DNA from: a bacterium
GTDB taxonomy: Bacteria; Bacteroidota; Rhodothermia; Balneolales; M1805
Direction of reading: 5' to 3'
Length of the DNA stretch: 64,000 nucleotides
Assembly: GCA_006226965.1 (NCBI GenBank)
Contig: SBGQ01000033.1
Coordinates: 1-64,000 of the forward strand
The notes below the pieces were generated by a model that saw only the letters and a list, made by a program, of their open reading frames with translations, did not search any database and was not told the origin of the DNA. A program made the translations under genes and the position numbers. Of the stretch, positions 51,490 through 60,708 are shown piece after piece. Within the stretch, counting starts at the first letter, position 1. Each line of letters begins with the position of its first letter.

Positions 51490-52137
51490 ATGAATTATCC
51501 AATATTTGACTCTATTGTTAAAAACATTGAAGCCGACCTGTTAAAACGTTCTATCAAAATTGACACGTTCAGAACGTGGAACGAACCAAATATAAATGCA
51601 ACAGGTTTAGAAATGGGTTTTAAGCTTGATGATATTTCAAAAACAATCCGAAGCATTTCCATAAATATGGATTGGGACAAATTCCGTGAAGCTAAAATGG
51701 CACGCGAATTAAAAGGCATGGAAGCCCATCCGTATGCAAAAGAAAAAATCGGAAATCTGCAAAGCGTAAAACCAACTGTTGATGTTGAAGTAATGTGGAA
51801 TCTCGACGAGAAACGTGTACTTACGCTTTCCGGAGAATCAGCAGCATTTAAACGTTTGGAATTAGCATCTACTTGGATGGAAAACATCAACAGCCGCGCA
51901 AACTTCTTATTACAAAACGATGATATTATGACTCGCTGGCATGTTGAGCTCGAGGGTGATGTTAATGGTCGATTTGTTTCAAACATGTGCTTAATCAGTT
52001 ACTTCCAGTACACATTAAGCAGTTGCCATACCATTTTAGATGTACACGATTATATTCAGGAAAAACTAAAACAAATTCTGAATGTAACACGCCGACTCAT
52101 GTATTTGTCGGAAGATGCTTTAGCTATAGTTGCGTAA
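51490..52137 (+). CDS. conserved protein, function unknown
   Basis: 215 residues, no signal peptide or membrane segment, mixed alpha/beta (LDDISKTIRSISINMDWDKFREAKMARELKGMEAHPYAKEKIG). Several acidic and aromatic residues but no enzyme motif that I recognise. It is divergent from the NFACT gene and ends before a strong terminator, so it is a one-gene unit. The minus-strand ORF over it is a shadow. Confidence 0.65.
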   Translation: MNYPIFDSIVKNIEADLLKRSIKIDTFRTWNEPNINATGLEMGFKLDDISKTIRSISINMDWDKFREAKMARELKGMEAHPYAKEKIGNLQSVKPTVDVEVMWNLDEKRVLTLSGESAAFKRLELASTWMENINSRANFLLQNDDIMTRWHVELEGDVNGRFVSNMCLISYFQYTLSSCHTILDVHDYIQEKLKQILNVTRRLMYLSEDALAIVA

Positions 52138-52160
52138 TACCTAACCCAACTTACAAGCAA

Positions 52161-52188
52161 AAAAAAACCCCGACATCGGGGTTTTTTT
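52161..52188. terminator. bidirectional terminator
   Basis: CCCCG-ACAT-CGGGG with A-run before and T-run after: it terminates the plus-strand gene and also the minus-strand mS38-like gene, whose stop codon lies inside the T-run. Confidence 0.9.
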
Positions 52189-52276
52189 ATTTTTTCTTAT
52201 GGCGATTTTTTCTGAGCCTTTTTTTGCGCTTATGTTTCGCGATTTTCGCTCTTTTTCTTTTTTTACCGCTAGGCAT
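52187..52276 (-). CDS. 29-residue AURKAIP1/COX24-domain ribosomal peptide (mS38-like)
   Basis: Too short for the ORF track. Reads MPSGKKRKRAKIAKHKRKKR then LRKNRHKKK and stop: the very basic peptide with the AURKAIP1/COX24 core found across Bacteroidota and related to mitochondrial small-subunit protein mS38. It is thought to sit on the ribosome small subunit. Supporting start: AGGAG ten bases before the ATG, one of the few clear Shine-Dalgarno sites in the window. The following terminator lies at the stop codon. HU lies upstream on the same strand, gap 91 bases. Confidence 0.9.
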   Translation of the reverse strand: MPSGKKRKRAKIAKHKRKKRLRKNRHKKK

Positions 52277-52367
52277 TAATTTCGTGCTCCTGGTTTATTA
52301 GAAATACAGTTTTTACTAAGGGCGCTAAGATACAAAGTTTTTTAACGGAGTAAAGCGCAAAATTGAA

Positions 52368-52655
52368 TTATTTAGACAAGGAATCGTTTACTTCCTTTTT
52401 AAATTCTTTAGAAACTTTCAAAGTAGGAACAAACTGCTCAGGAACTTTAACTTCTACATTAGTTTTAGGATTACGAGCAACTCGTTTTGCTCTTTTAACC
52501 ACTTTGAAACTACCAAATCCGCGAAGTTCTACAGATTCACCGCGTTTCATTGCATCAACGATGGTGTCCATAAACCCTTTTATCGCAGCTTCCGTTTCTA
52601 CTTTGGTAAGGCCTGTTGCCTGAGAAACAACTTCAACTATATCTGCTTTGGTCAT
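52368..52655 (-). CDS. HU-family nucleoid protein
   Basis: 95 residues: ADIVEVVSQATGLTKVETEAAIKGFMDTI and the DNA-bending arm region ELRGFGSFKVVKRAKRVARNPKTNVEVKVPEQFVPTLKVSKEFK. DNA-binding histone-like protein of the HU/IHF family. Own promoter 52684-52715. Confidence 0.95.
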   Translation of the reverse strand: MTKADIVEVVSQATGLTKVETEAAIKGFMDTIVDAMKRGESVELRGFGSFKVVKRAKRVARNPKTNVEVKVPEQFVPTLKVSKEFKKEVNDSLSK

Positions 52656-52683
52656 AATATTGCTCGATTGGTTAGTGAATAGC

Positions 52684-52715
52684 GAAAATTAGTCTTAAGT
52701 AACGATTTCTGCAAA
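52684..52715 (-). promoter_or_regulatory. promoter of HU gene
   Basis: TTTG (52715-52712), 20-base spacer, TAATTTTC (52691-52684). Same shape as the rpsO promoter (TAnnTTTC). Predicted start near 52677. Confidence 0.6.
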
Positions 52716-52848
52716 TCATTAATTCACTTTGAGTTAGCAATTTTTATTTTTTTTAGTGAAAGTGATTTTTTCAAACTCATTTTTACGAAAAGCGATTTTA
52801 TACTATACTTTAGCCCTCTAAAGCATATGTTCATACTTAAAAGGTATC

Positions 52849-54483
52849 ATGGATTTATTCAAAGAAATCGTCGACACAATTAACAGTCTCGTATGGGAAA
52901 CCCCTTCTGCTTTCCCATTAATGATTGCTCTCTTACTCAGTTTTGGAATTTTTATCACCTTCCGTTTAGGAATTATCCAAGTTCGAAAATTCGGACACGG
53001 TGTAAAGGTAGTTTTAGGGTTTTACGACAATCCCGAAGACGAAGGTGATGTAAATCACTTTCAAGCACTTAGTACCGCACTTTCTGCAACAGTTGGTATC
53101 GGGAATATAGCCGGTGTAGCCATTGCCATTCACTATGGCGGGCCGGGAGCTCTTTTCTGGATGTGGTTAACAGCTATTTTAGGTATGGCTATTAAATATG
53201 CAGAATGTACCTTAGCCGTTCACTATCGTCAAACCAATGCCGACGGAACCGTCTCAGGTGGACCAATGTATTACATTGAAAAGGGACTTGGTCCAAACTG
53301 GAAATGGTTAGCTGTAACTTTTGCTGCTGCGGCTGTAATCTGTTCGTTTCTAACAGGAAATGCGGTTCAGGCGAACACAGTGGCTGATACTGTTCTTTCA
53401 ACATTCTCTGTACCGACTTGGGTTACAGGAGTTATTTCTGCCGGTTTAGTTGGTGTTGTGATTTTAGGCGGTATTAAACGTATCGGAAACGTTACAGCTA
53501 AATTAGCGCCATTAATGGCATTGATTTACGTTGGCACTGCATTAATCATCTTGTTATTGAACTACACTCAAATTATTCCGACACTCGGATATATCATTGA
53601 AAGCGCATTTAATCCAACTGCGGGTGCTTTTGGAGTAGGCTCAGGCTTTTTTATGACAACAATGGTTTGGGGTATTAAACGTGGACTTTTCTCGAATGAA
53701 GCCGGACAAGGTTCAGCTCCTATTGCTCACGCTGCTGCAAAAACTGACGAACCTGTACGTGAAGGTGTTGTAGCTTTACTTGAACCTTTCATCGATACAT
53801 TGATGATTTGTACAATGACCGGCTTAGTTATCATTATCACCAATGTTTGGCAAGTAAAACACCCTGCACAATTTAGTTTAAACGGCGGTGAAGTTAGTGT
53901 TGAATTCCCAATGGGTTCTAAGTCAGTAACAGTAACAAATGGTATTGTTGAAAATGGCGTGGTTAAAGTAAACGACTTCAAAGTTGACACATTATACTAC
54001 ACCTTAAATTTCGCTCAACCTTTTAACGGTGTTATAAAATCCAATGCCGATGGTGCTATTCAGGCTGAATCGGAAGGTAAAAACTATGCCAAATTAACCG
54101 GAAATATTGTTGAAAACGGTGCTCCGTTAACTGCTTTAGCTTTCGAACGTGGCTTAGCTGATTTATTCCCAGGCGGTCGATATATCGTTACACTTTGTGT
54201 GCTTTTATTTGGTATTTCTACATCAATCAGTTGGTCTTATTATGGTGACCGTGCCATCCAATATTTATTGGGCGATGGTTCTATCAAATACTACAAAGGT
54301 GTTTATGTATTGATGCATTTTGTTGGTGCCGTTTTAGCTCTTTCAACAGTTTGGGCTATTGGCGATATCATGTTAGGCTTAATGGCGATTCCGAATATTA
54401 TCGCATTATTTGCCTTATCCGGTGTAGTATATACCTTAACAAAAACTTATTTCGCGAAAAACCATGACCGCCCCGAAGATTGA
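52849..54483 (+). CDS. sodium:alanine symporter family protein with extra domain
   Basis: 544 residues, AGCS family (Na+/H+ alanine/glycine symporter): ATVGIGNIAGVAIAIHYGGPGALFWMW, GLFSNEAGQGSAPIAHAAA and FGISTSISWSYYGDRAIQYLLG motifs. About 90-100 residues longer than typical members because of an insert around residues 340-435 (KHPAQFSLNGGEVSVEFPMG...TLYYTLNFAQPFNGVIKSN...), beta-rich and lacking membrane segments, placed before the GAPLTALAFERGL segment. It would lie in a loop between membrane helices. Overlaps upp by 20 bases. Confidence 0.92.
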   Translation: MDLFKEIVDTINSLVWETPSAFPLMIALLLSFGIFITFRLGIIQVRKFGHGVKVVLGFYDNPEDEGDVNHFQALSTALSATVGIGNIAGVAIAIHYGGPGALFWMWLTAILGMAIKYAECTLAVHYRQTNADGTVSGGPMYYIEKGLGPNWKWLAVTFAAAAVICSFLTGNAVQANTVADTVLSTFSVPTWVTGVISAGLVGVVILGGIKRIGNVTAKLAPLMALIYVGTALIILLLNYTQIIPTLGYIIESAFNPTAGAFGVGSGFFMTTMVWGIKRGLFSNEAGQGSAPIAHAAAKTDEPVREGVVALLEPFIDTLMICTMTGLVIIITNVWQVKHPAQFSLNGGEVSVEFPMGSKSVTVTNGIVENGVVKVNDFKVDTLYYTLNFAQPFNGVIKSNADGAIQAESEGKNYAKLTGNIVENGAPLTALAFERGLADLFPGGRYIVTLCVLLFGISTSISWSYYGDRAIQYLLGDGSIKYYKGVYVLMHFVGAVLALSTVWAIGDIMLGLMAIPNIIALFALSGVVYTLTKTYFAKNHDRPED

Positions 54484-55111
54484 TTCTTCAAAAGTTATTC
54501 ACGTTAAACACCCGGTCGTTGACCGGGATTTAACCATTCTTAGAGATAAACACACCAATACGGAAACGTTTCGTCGTGTTCTTGAACGTATTTCTATCAT
54601 TTTAGCTTACCATGCTTTAAAACATCTTCAAACAAGAACACTTGAAGTTGAAACTCCGATTACAAAAACAACGGGATATGAGATTGATTCTCATGTAGTT
54701 GTTGTACCTATTTTAAGAGCAGGTTTAGGTCTTGTTGATTCAATAGTTCGGTTTATTCCTGATGCAAAAATCGGCCATTTAGGCATGTATCGAGATGAAG
54801 AAACCAAGCAACCTGTAGATTACTACTCTAACCTTCCTGAAGGCATTGAATCCGCCTATGTACTTGTTGTCGATCCAATGCTTGCGACAGGTGGAAGTGC
54901 TTGTGACGCATTGAATTTTCTTAAAAAGAACGGCGCAAAAAACATCACCTTTATGTGCTTAATCTCAGCACCGGAAGGTATTGCTCGTGTTCAAAATCAG
55001 CATCCGGATGTTCGAATTATAACCGCGGCGATTGATGAACGTTTAAATAATGATGCCTATATTGTTCCCGGACTTGGTGACGCCGGTGACCGCATTTTTG
55101 GAACTTCGTGA
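54464..55111 (+). CDS. upp: uracil phosphoribosyltransferase
   Basis: 215 residues: VVVPILRAGLGLVDSIVRFIPDAKIGHLGMYRDEETK, PRPP-binding VLVVDPMLATGGSACDALNFLK and AAIDERLNNDAYIVPGLGDAGDRIFG. Makes UMP from uracil and PRPP. Overlaps the symporter end (20 bases) and the lptC start (GTGA, 4 bases). Confidence 0.97.
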   Translation: MTAPKIDSSKVIHVKHPVVDRDLTILRDKHTNTETFRRVLERISIILAYHALKHLQTRTLEVETPITKTTGYEIDSHVVVVPILRAGLGLVDSIVRFIPDAKIGHLGMYRDEETKQPVDYYSNLPEGIESAYVLVVDPMLATGGSACDALNFLKKNGAKNITFMCLISAPEGIARVQNQHPDVRIITAAIDERLNNDAYIVPGLGDAGDRIFGTS

Positions 55112-55692
55112 TTCTAAATTATTCATATCATTTTTTTAGTAAAGCCTCAATTCCTTTTATTGGGGCTTTACTCTTTTTAGGCGTATTTACAGCTTGCCAA
55201 CCCTATGAAGAAACGGCGCAAAAACAGACAAAAGGCGCATTAGAAGACTCCCTCTTCCGTTTTACTGAATCAAGTGATGTTGATGTAAGCATGATGGAAA
55301 AAGGCAATCGTTTTCTTTCAATCAGGAGTCCGTTTGCAAAGTCCTATCAAAGCAATGGGAATAACTTTACTACGTTTTCTGGCGGTGTTTCCATTCAGCT
55401 ATTCGATTCCTTGCAAATGATACAATCTCAAGTAATTTGCTCAACTGCAACCTATAACACGGTTACCAATATTTTTGACTTTGTTGGAGATGTTAGAGTT
55501 ACATCAACTGAAAACAGAAAATTATTCACAGAAAAATTACTCTGGTTCAGAGAGGATCGCCATATTGAGACGATGGCTTTTGTATCCATTTTCACCGAAA
55601 AAGACACCTTATACGGGTACGGTTTACACGGAGACGAGTCCTTGGAAAATTACGAGATAACAAAAGTGAGCGGTAAAATTACATTAGATTAA
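55108..55692 (+). CDS. lptC: LptC-like LPS export protein, lipoprotein
   Basis: 194 residues from GTG 55108. Lipoprotein signal (FIGALLFLGVFTACQPYEE) then a beta-rich domain (FTTFSGGVSIQLFDSLQMIQSQVICSTATYNTVTNIFDFVGDVRV) with the LptC/OstA-like repeat pattern (a mutual SxxAxYxxxxxxxxxxGxV motif). Links LptBFG to the periplasmic bridge. Bacteroidota LptC has a lipobox instead of a membrane helix. Followed by the lptA-like gene after 8 bases. Confidence 0.85.
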   Translation: MILNYSYHFFSKASIPFIGALLFLGVFTACQPYEETAQKQTKGALEDSLFRFTESSDVDVSMMEKGNRFLSIRSPFAKSYQSNGNNFTTFSGGVSIQLFDSLQMIQSQVICSTATYNTVTNIFDFVGDVRVTSTENRKLFTEKLLWFREDRHIETMAFVSIFTEKDTLYGYGLHGDESLENYEITKVSGKITLD

Positions 55693-55700
55693 TTGGTTTG

Positions 55701-57098
55701 ATGAAAAAAGAGCTTCACACATATTTGTTATTTCTATTCTTTTTGATGATGCCGTCTTTCACTGTATATGCACAAACCAATGTAAACATCTTAAAAGCCA
55801 ATATCTTACAAGGAAGAACAACAAAACTCGGTGCAGTTCGAGTTCTAAAAGGCGATGTTCATATTCGTATAGATGATAACAACCTTTTTTGCGACTCTGC
55901 CCTTCACTACGTAGATATCGACGAAATAAGAGCCTATTCACGGGTATTTATTTCCGGGGAAGATGAAAAAATCTGGTCTGATTCAGCCTATTACAATTCA
56001 AAAAGCGATATAAGTAATTTTTTCGGCAACATTGCCATTGAACGCGATACCACTCTCCTTTTCAGTACGCGCGTTTCCTATTCCTATCCTCAAAAAACAG
56101 CTTACTTTACCGAGCCATTCCAATTAGAGGACAGCAAAGGCATACTGCGTGCGAACCGCGGTATTTATTTTACAGAACTGGATTCAGCATCGTTTAGAGG
56201 CGGAGTACAAATTGCCGATTCAGTGTATTATATCGAAGCCGACAGTATGTTATCGAACCGAAAAAGTGAGCAATACGAGTTATTCGGAAATGTATTTGCG
56301 CATCATTACGAAGAAAACAGCTACATAAAATCAAAATATATGTATGTGGACTCAACCGGTTACAGAAAGCTCAGAGATGATGCTCTACTCGTAAAAATTG
56401 ATTCCGCAAAAGCCGATACCATCATCATACAGGCAAAAAGTATCGACTATTATGAGTTTGAAGACTCCACTTACTCATTTGATGCGATTGATAATGTCCA
56501 AATTTGGAGTAAGGACTTCTCATCCTACAGCGACACTGCCGATTATGAATCGAAAACCGAGCTATTTACTTTGGAGTCGAAAGCATTAGCATGGAATAAA
56601 AAACTCCAGCTTAGCGCAGAAACGATTTTAGTTCAATTACAAGATGATACCGTTAGAACTATTCGGGCTTTTCCAATTCCTTTTGCTGTTCAACCCGACT
56701 CTATTTCCGGGCGATTTCAACAAATGCGTGGTGATTCAGTTTTGGCCAGTTTCAAAAAAGGAAAACTAACAACCGTTACGTTTTCGCCGAATGCTGCCGT
56801 TGCTTTTTTCTCGAATGATGACGAAGATAAACCCGACGGGCTAATGATTGTACACTCAGAAAGTGTGAATTTATTCTTTGAAAACGACGAATTAGTTGAT
56901 ATGAAAGCTTCAAATGATGTAAAAGCTACTTATTCTGAAGAAGTTGAAGGTTTAGAAACATATCGACTCATTGGTTTTATTTGGCAACCCGAACTCAGAC
57001 CTGAAAAAAAAGCAATTCCGGCATCAGAAAAAGAGTTACCAATGAAAATGCCTTATGCTTTTTATCCTAAGCATCACCCCTTGTATTTAAAAAAATAG
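55701..57098 (+). CDS. OstA/LptA-like periplasmic protein
   Basis: 465 residues from ATG 55701 (the track TTG at 55698 is one codon earlier). Signal peptide (KKELHTYLLFLFFLMMPSFTVYAQ) and repeated beta-jellyroll units with the OstA pattern: LKGDVHIRIDDNNLFCDSALHYVDIDEIRAY, WSDSAYYNSKSDISNFFGNIAIERD, ESKTELFTLESKALAWNKK. Large OstA-like proteins of this type replace the small LptA in Bacteroidota and form the LPS transport bridge. Ends before asparaginase with a 187-base gap that holds nothing recognisable. Confidence 0.85.
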   Translation: MKKELHTYLLFLFFLMMPSFTVYAQTNVNILKANILQGRTTKLGAVRVLKGDVHIRIDDNNLFCDSALHYVDIDEIRAYSRVFISGEDEKIWSDSAYYNSKSDISNFFGNIAIERDTTLLFSTRVSYSYPQKTAYFTEPFQLEDSKGILRANRGIYFTELDSASFRGGVQIADSVYYIEADSMLSNRKSEQYELFGNVFAHHYEENSYIKSKYMYVDSTGYRKLRDDALLVKIDSAKADTIIIQAKSIDYYEFEDSTYSFDAIDNVQIWSKDFSSYSDTADYESKTELFTLESKALAWNKKLQLSAETILVQLQDDTVRTIRAFPIPFAVQPDSISGRFQQMRGDSVLASFKKGKLTTVTFSPNAAVAFFSNDDEDKPDGLMIVHSESVNLFFENDELVDMKASNDVKATYSEEVEGLETYRLIGFIWQPELRPEKKAIPASEKELPMKMPYAFYPKHHPLYLKK

Positions 57099-57285
57099 CT
57101 GACTGGGTTTCACTGACGTTTCAACTTCGTTTAGCCTAAATTAGCGAGTTGCTGTTTAGATTCATTAGTTCGTTTTCTTGCACGTTTCATATTCCCTCAA
57201 ACAAAGTAAAAACTCCTTTCTTCTCCTCATTTTTTTGTAGTTTCGAGCAGGTAAAAAATCGAGTAAAAGCGTTAGTAAATCACAC

Positions 57286-58287
57286 ATGAAAAAAATCCTG
57301 TTGATTCAAACCGGTGGAACCATTTCCATGCAATTCGGGAAATCAGGCACATCCTACATGGATTCACAGGTTTCTGAAAACGTTGTAAAACAAGAACTTC
57401 CGGAGCTTCAACAACTCGCTGACATCGATATACTCGGACTTTTTTATGAAGACAGCTCGAATCTGAATCCGGAACATTGGAAAAAATTGGCTAATGCAAT
57501 CGCAGAACATTATCAAAAGTATGATGGTTTTGTGGTTTTACACGGAACTGATACCATGGCATACACTGCATCAGCGCTTTCGTATGCGTTAAAAAACCTG
57601 ACAAAGCCGGTTATTTTAACGGGTAGTCAAGTGCCGCTCGTGAGCATAAGAAGTGATGCTCGCCGCAATTTGATTAATGCGGTTGAAGTTGCAACATTGC
57701 CTTTGCATGAAGTGGCACTTTGCTTTAACGATAAAGTCTTTCGTGGAAATCGCTCAACGAAAATGAGTATAGGTGATTTTGATGCCTTCTCCTCTCCTAA
57801 TTTTCTCCCTCTAGCCAAAATCGGCATCCACATTGAAACTAATTTTTCGATTGATACTCCTCGTGCTGAGTTTTATGCTGAACCCGTATTTGACCAAGAT
57901 GTGTTATTAATCAAACTATTTCCGGGTTTACAATCCGAGGTTTTATTAAAAATGGTTCAGGCGATTTCCGTAAAAGGAATCGTAATTGAAGCCTTCGGAG
58001 CCGGAAACATGCCTGTTAGCGGTTCAACTTCTGTGATTCCATTATTAGACTATTGTCGAGAAAACGCCATTGCCGTTTTAGTTACTTCACAAGCAGCTTA
58101 CGACGCTGTAGACTTAGCCAAGTACGAAAATGGAAGATTAGCTTTAGAACACGGGGCTTTATCAGCCGGAGACATGACTTGCGAAGCTGCCATCACCAAA
58201 ATGATGTATCTCTACGCCAAGTACACACATACACATTTAGTAAATCAACAATTAATGATTCCCATCGCGGGAGAAATGACGCTTTAA
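57286..58287 (+). CDS. ansA: type I L-asparaginase
   Basis: 333 residues: LIQTGGTISM (catalytic Thr), VVLHGTDTMAYTASALSYAL (second catalytic Thr-Asp), GSQVPLVSIRSDARRNL and GFGAGN-like EAFGAGNMPVSG. Cytoplasmic type: no signal peptide. Hydrolyses asparagine to aspartate and ammonia. Next gene follows after one base. Confidence 0.94.
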   Translation: MKKILLIQTGGTISMQFGKSGTSYMDSQVSENVVKQELPELQQLADIDILGLFYEDSSNLNPEHWKKLANAIAEHYQKYDGFVVLHGTDTMAYTASALSYALKNLTKPVILTGSQVPLVSIRSDARRNLINAVEVATLPLHEVALCFNDKVFRGNRSTKMSIGDFDAFSSPNFLPLAKIGIHIETNFSIDTPRAEFYAEPVFDQDVLLIKLFPGLQSEVLLKMVQAISVKGIVIEAFGAGNMPVSGSTSVIPLLDYCRENAIAVLVTSQAAYDAVDLAKYENGRLALEHGALSAGDMTCEAAITKMMYLYAKYTHTHLVNQQLMIPIAGEMTL

Positions 58288-58288
58288 C

Positions 58289-59005
58289 ATGTATTTTGTT
58301 TTTGATATCGAAACCATTCCTGATTTTGAGTTTATTGAACGCGCCGTATCAAGAGAAACGCAAAACCGTGATGAATTGCTTGAATTAGCCTCCGAAGAAT
58401 TAGCACGAAATAAATCCGGGTTTTTACCCCCAATGTATCACCAAATGGTTTCTTGGGTAGGTTTTTGGATTGATGATTTAGGAAACCCGAAAAGCGAACA
58501 CAGATGGAACGGAAAAGACGAAAAACAAGGTCTCTTAGAACTCATTGATAGTCTGAGTATGTACAAAGATTTTCGTCTGATACATCACAACGGAAAAGGG
58601 TTTGATATTCCGCTGGTTGTTTATCGTGCTATGAAACATCACTTACAACTTCCGGCTCGTTTTAACACGCAAGATATTCGTTATCGCTACAGTAAAGACA
58701 ACGTAGATTTGGTTGATGAATTTTCGAACTACGGAGCATCCAGTTTTCCGAAATTAAAACATCTTGGTTTATTAATCGGAGTTCCATTCAAACAAACCGG
58801 TGAAGGAAATCTTGTTTTAGAGATGTTTGATAAAGGAGAATTGGCAAAAATTGAGCATTATTGCTTAGAAGACGTTATTGCCACCTACCTGATTTGGTTA
58901 CACTATAAATACACGGTCGGAGAATTCAAGCCTGAGCATTACGAAAATTTAAGAGAACGAGCTACTCGAAAATTAATTCAGGTTCAGGAATCAACACCTG
59001 AATAA
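58289..59005 (+). CDS. predicted 3'-5' exonuclease, PolB-like
   Basis: 238 residues. DEDDy-type exonuclease fold: FDIETIPDFEF (DxE), LIHHNGKGFDIPLVVYRAM and a late HYCLEDVIATYLIW (YxxxD), the pattern of the DNA polymerase B exonuclease-like family PF10108. Likely acts on DNA or RNA 3' ends. Operon with ansA; no functional link is evident. Confidence 0.85.
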   Translation: MYFVFDIETIPDFEFIERAVSRETQNRDELLELASEELARNKSGFLPPMYHQMVSWVGFWIDDLGNPKSEHRWNGKDEKQGLLELIDSLSMYKDFRLIHHNGKGFDIPLVVYRAMKHHLQLPARFNTQDIRYRYSKDNVDLVDEFSNYGASSFPKLKHLGLLIGVPFKQTGEGNLVLEMFDKGELAKIEHYCLEDVIATYLIWLHYKYTVGEFKPEHYENLRERATRKLIQVQESTPE

Positions 59006-59090
59006 TTCTGCTACAAAAGCGCTTTTTCGTTTCCATTCTAAACGAATTTTAAGGTATTTTATAGCAGTTTGAATCTATAAAAACGGTACA

Positions 59091-60602
59091 ATGGAAAAGA
59101 AAATCACAAAAGTATTAGTTGCCAATCGCGGTGAAATCGCCATTCGGGTAATGAGAACATGCAGAGAGTTAGGTATTAAAACCGTAGCCGTTTATTCCGA
59201 TGCTGATAAAGGCGTTTTACATACTTTGGCTGCTGACGAAGCCGTTCATATTGGTCCGGCAGCATCAAAAGAAAGCTATTTGGTTATTGATAAAATTATT
59301 GATGCAGCAAAAAAAACCGGAGCCGATGCTATTCACCCGGGATATGGTTTTTTAAGTGAGAATGCATCTTTTTCAAAGCGTTGTGAAGCCGAGGGTATTA
59401 TTTTTATCGGGCCAAGCGCGGAATCCATCACGATGATGGGTGATAAAACCAAAGCCCGTGAATTAATGATTAAACACGGTGTTCCCGTTCCTCCCGGACT
59501 CCAAACTGCTTTACATGATATTGAAGAAGCCAGAACTATCGCTGATGAAATCGGTTATCCGGTTCTTGTAAAAGCCGCTGCTGGTGGCGGTGGCAAAGGA
59601 ATGAGAATCATCGAAAAACCTTCTGATTTTGATTCCGGTATTCGTGCAGCTAAATCGGAAGCACTCAATGCGTTTGGCGATGACCGTGTCTATGTAGAAA
59701 AATATTTAGAAGAACCTCACCACATCGAATTTCAGGTAATTGGTGATATGCACGGAAATGTGCTTCATGTGTACGATCGTGAATGTTCTATCCAACGCCG
59801 ACATCAGAAGGTAGTTGAAGAAGCACCATCTGCTTATGTGGATGATAATTTACGTGCAAGAATGGCTGAAACGGCTGTTTTAGCAGCTAAAGCTTGTAAT
59901 TATTACGGCGCGGGAACTATTGAATTTTTGGTTGATAAACACAAAAATTACTACTTCCTTGAAATGAACACTCGTCTACAGGTTGAACATCCTGTTACTG
60001 AGTTTATCTCCGGCTTGGATTTAGTAGCCTTACAAATCTTAGTTGCTGAGGGTAAACCACTTCCACTCAAACAAGACGAGATTCAACATCGCGGACATTC
60101 CATCGAGTGTCGTATTTCTGCGGAAGACCCATTTGAGAACTTCATGCCAAGTACCGGTACCTTAACCCGATATCGTCTCCCCAGCGGTCCCGGTGTACGT
60201 GTTGACTCCGGTGTTACAGAAGGTCAGGCAGTTTCCATCAATTACGACCCAATGTTGGCGAAACTGATTGTTTATGCTGAAACTCGTGAAGCTGCCATTT
60301 CAAGAATGATTAGAGCTTTAGAAGAGTATCAAATCAGTGGAATTTTAACAACGATTCCATTTTGTAAGTATGTGATGGAGCACGAGGTTTTTCAATCCGG
60401 AGTTTATGATACCCATTTCGTGAAAGACCACTTCACTGTTGAAGCCATGCAAAAATCGCCGCTAAAAGATGAAACTAAATTCGCTTTAGCAACATTAGTA
60501 CGTGCTTTCGCTGAAAAAACCAAAGCCGGATCAACAACAGAACTTGTTGAAACCCATGCAGAAAATTCAAACGGCACTTGGTGGTCTAAACGTCGCGCAT
60601 AA
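59091..60602 (+). CDS. accC: acetyl-CoA carboxylase biotin carboxylase
   Basis: 503 residues: VLVANRGEIAIRVMRTCRELGIKTVAVYSDAD, ADAIHPGYGFLSENA, ATP-grasp VKAAAGGGGKGMR, ECSIQRRHQKVVEEAPS and FLEMNTRLQVEHPVTE. Carboxylates the biotin on AccB, first step of fatty acid synthesis. It has about 50 extra C-terminal residues beyond the core (KFALATLVRAFAEKTKAGSTTELV...). No accB is next to it; that gene is elsewhere. Confidence 0.96.
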   Translation: MEKKITKVLVANRGEIAIRVMRTCRELGIKTVAVYSDADKGVLHTLAADEAVHIGPAASKESYLVIDKIIDAAKKTGADAIHPGYGFLSENASFSKRCEAEGIIFIGPSAESITMMGDKTKARELMIKHGVPVPPGLQTALHDIEEARTIADEIGYPVLVKAAAGGGGKGMRIIEKPSDFDSGIRAAKSEALNAFGDDRVYVEKYLEEPHHIEFQVIGDMHGNVLHVYDRECSIQRRHQKVVEEAPSAYVDDNLRARMAETAVLAAKACNYYGAGTIEFLVDKHKNYYFLEMNTRLQVEHPVTEFISGLDLVALQILVAEGKPLPLKQDEIQHRGHSIECRISAEDPFENFMPSTGTLTRYRLPSGPGVRVDSGVTEGQAVSINYDPMLAKLIVYAETREAAISRMIRALEEYQISGILTTIPFCKYVMEHEVFQSGVYDTHFVKDHFTVEAMQKSPLKDETKFALATLVRAFAEKTKAGSTTELVETHAENSNGTWWSKRRA

Positions 60603-60614
60603 GCATAGAATCAT

Positions 60615-60641
60615 AGCCCGAACTATTTCGGGCTTTTTTTT
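60615..60641 (+). terminator. terminator after accC
   Basis: AGCCCGAA / TTCGGGCT (8 bp, CTAT loop) followed by eight Ts. Confidence 0.92.
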
Positions 60642-60708
60642 GCCCTATTCTCACTTCATGAATCCGTATCTTTTGTACATTCATTAACCTGTTAATTGAT
60701 ACTTCAAC

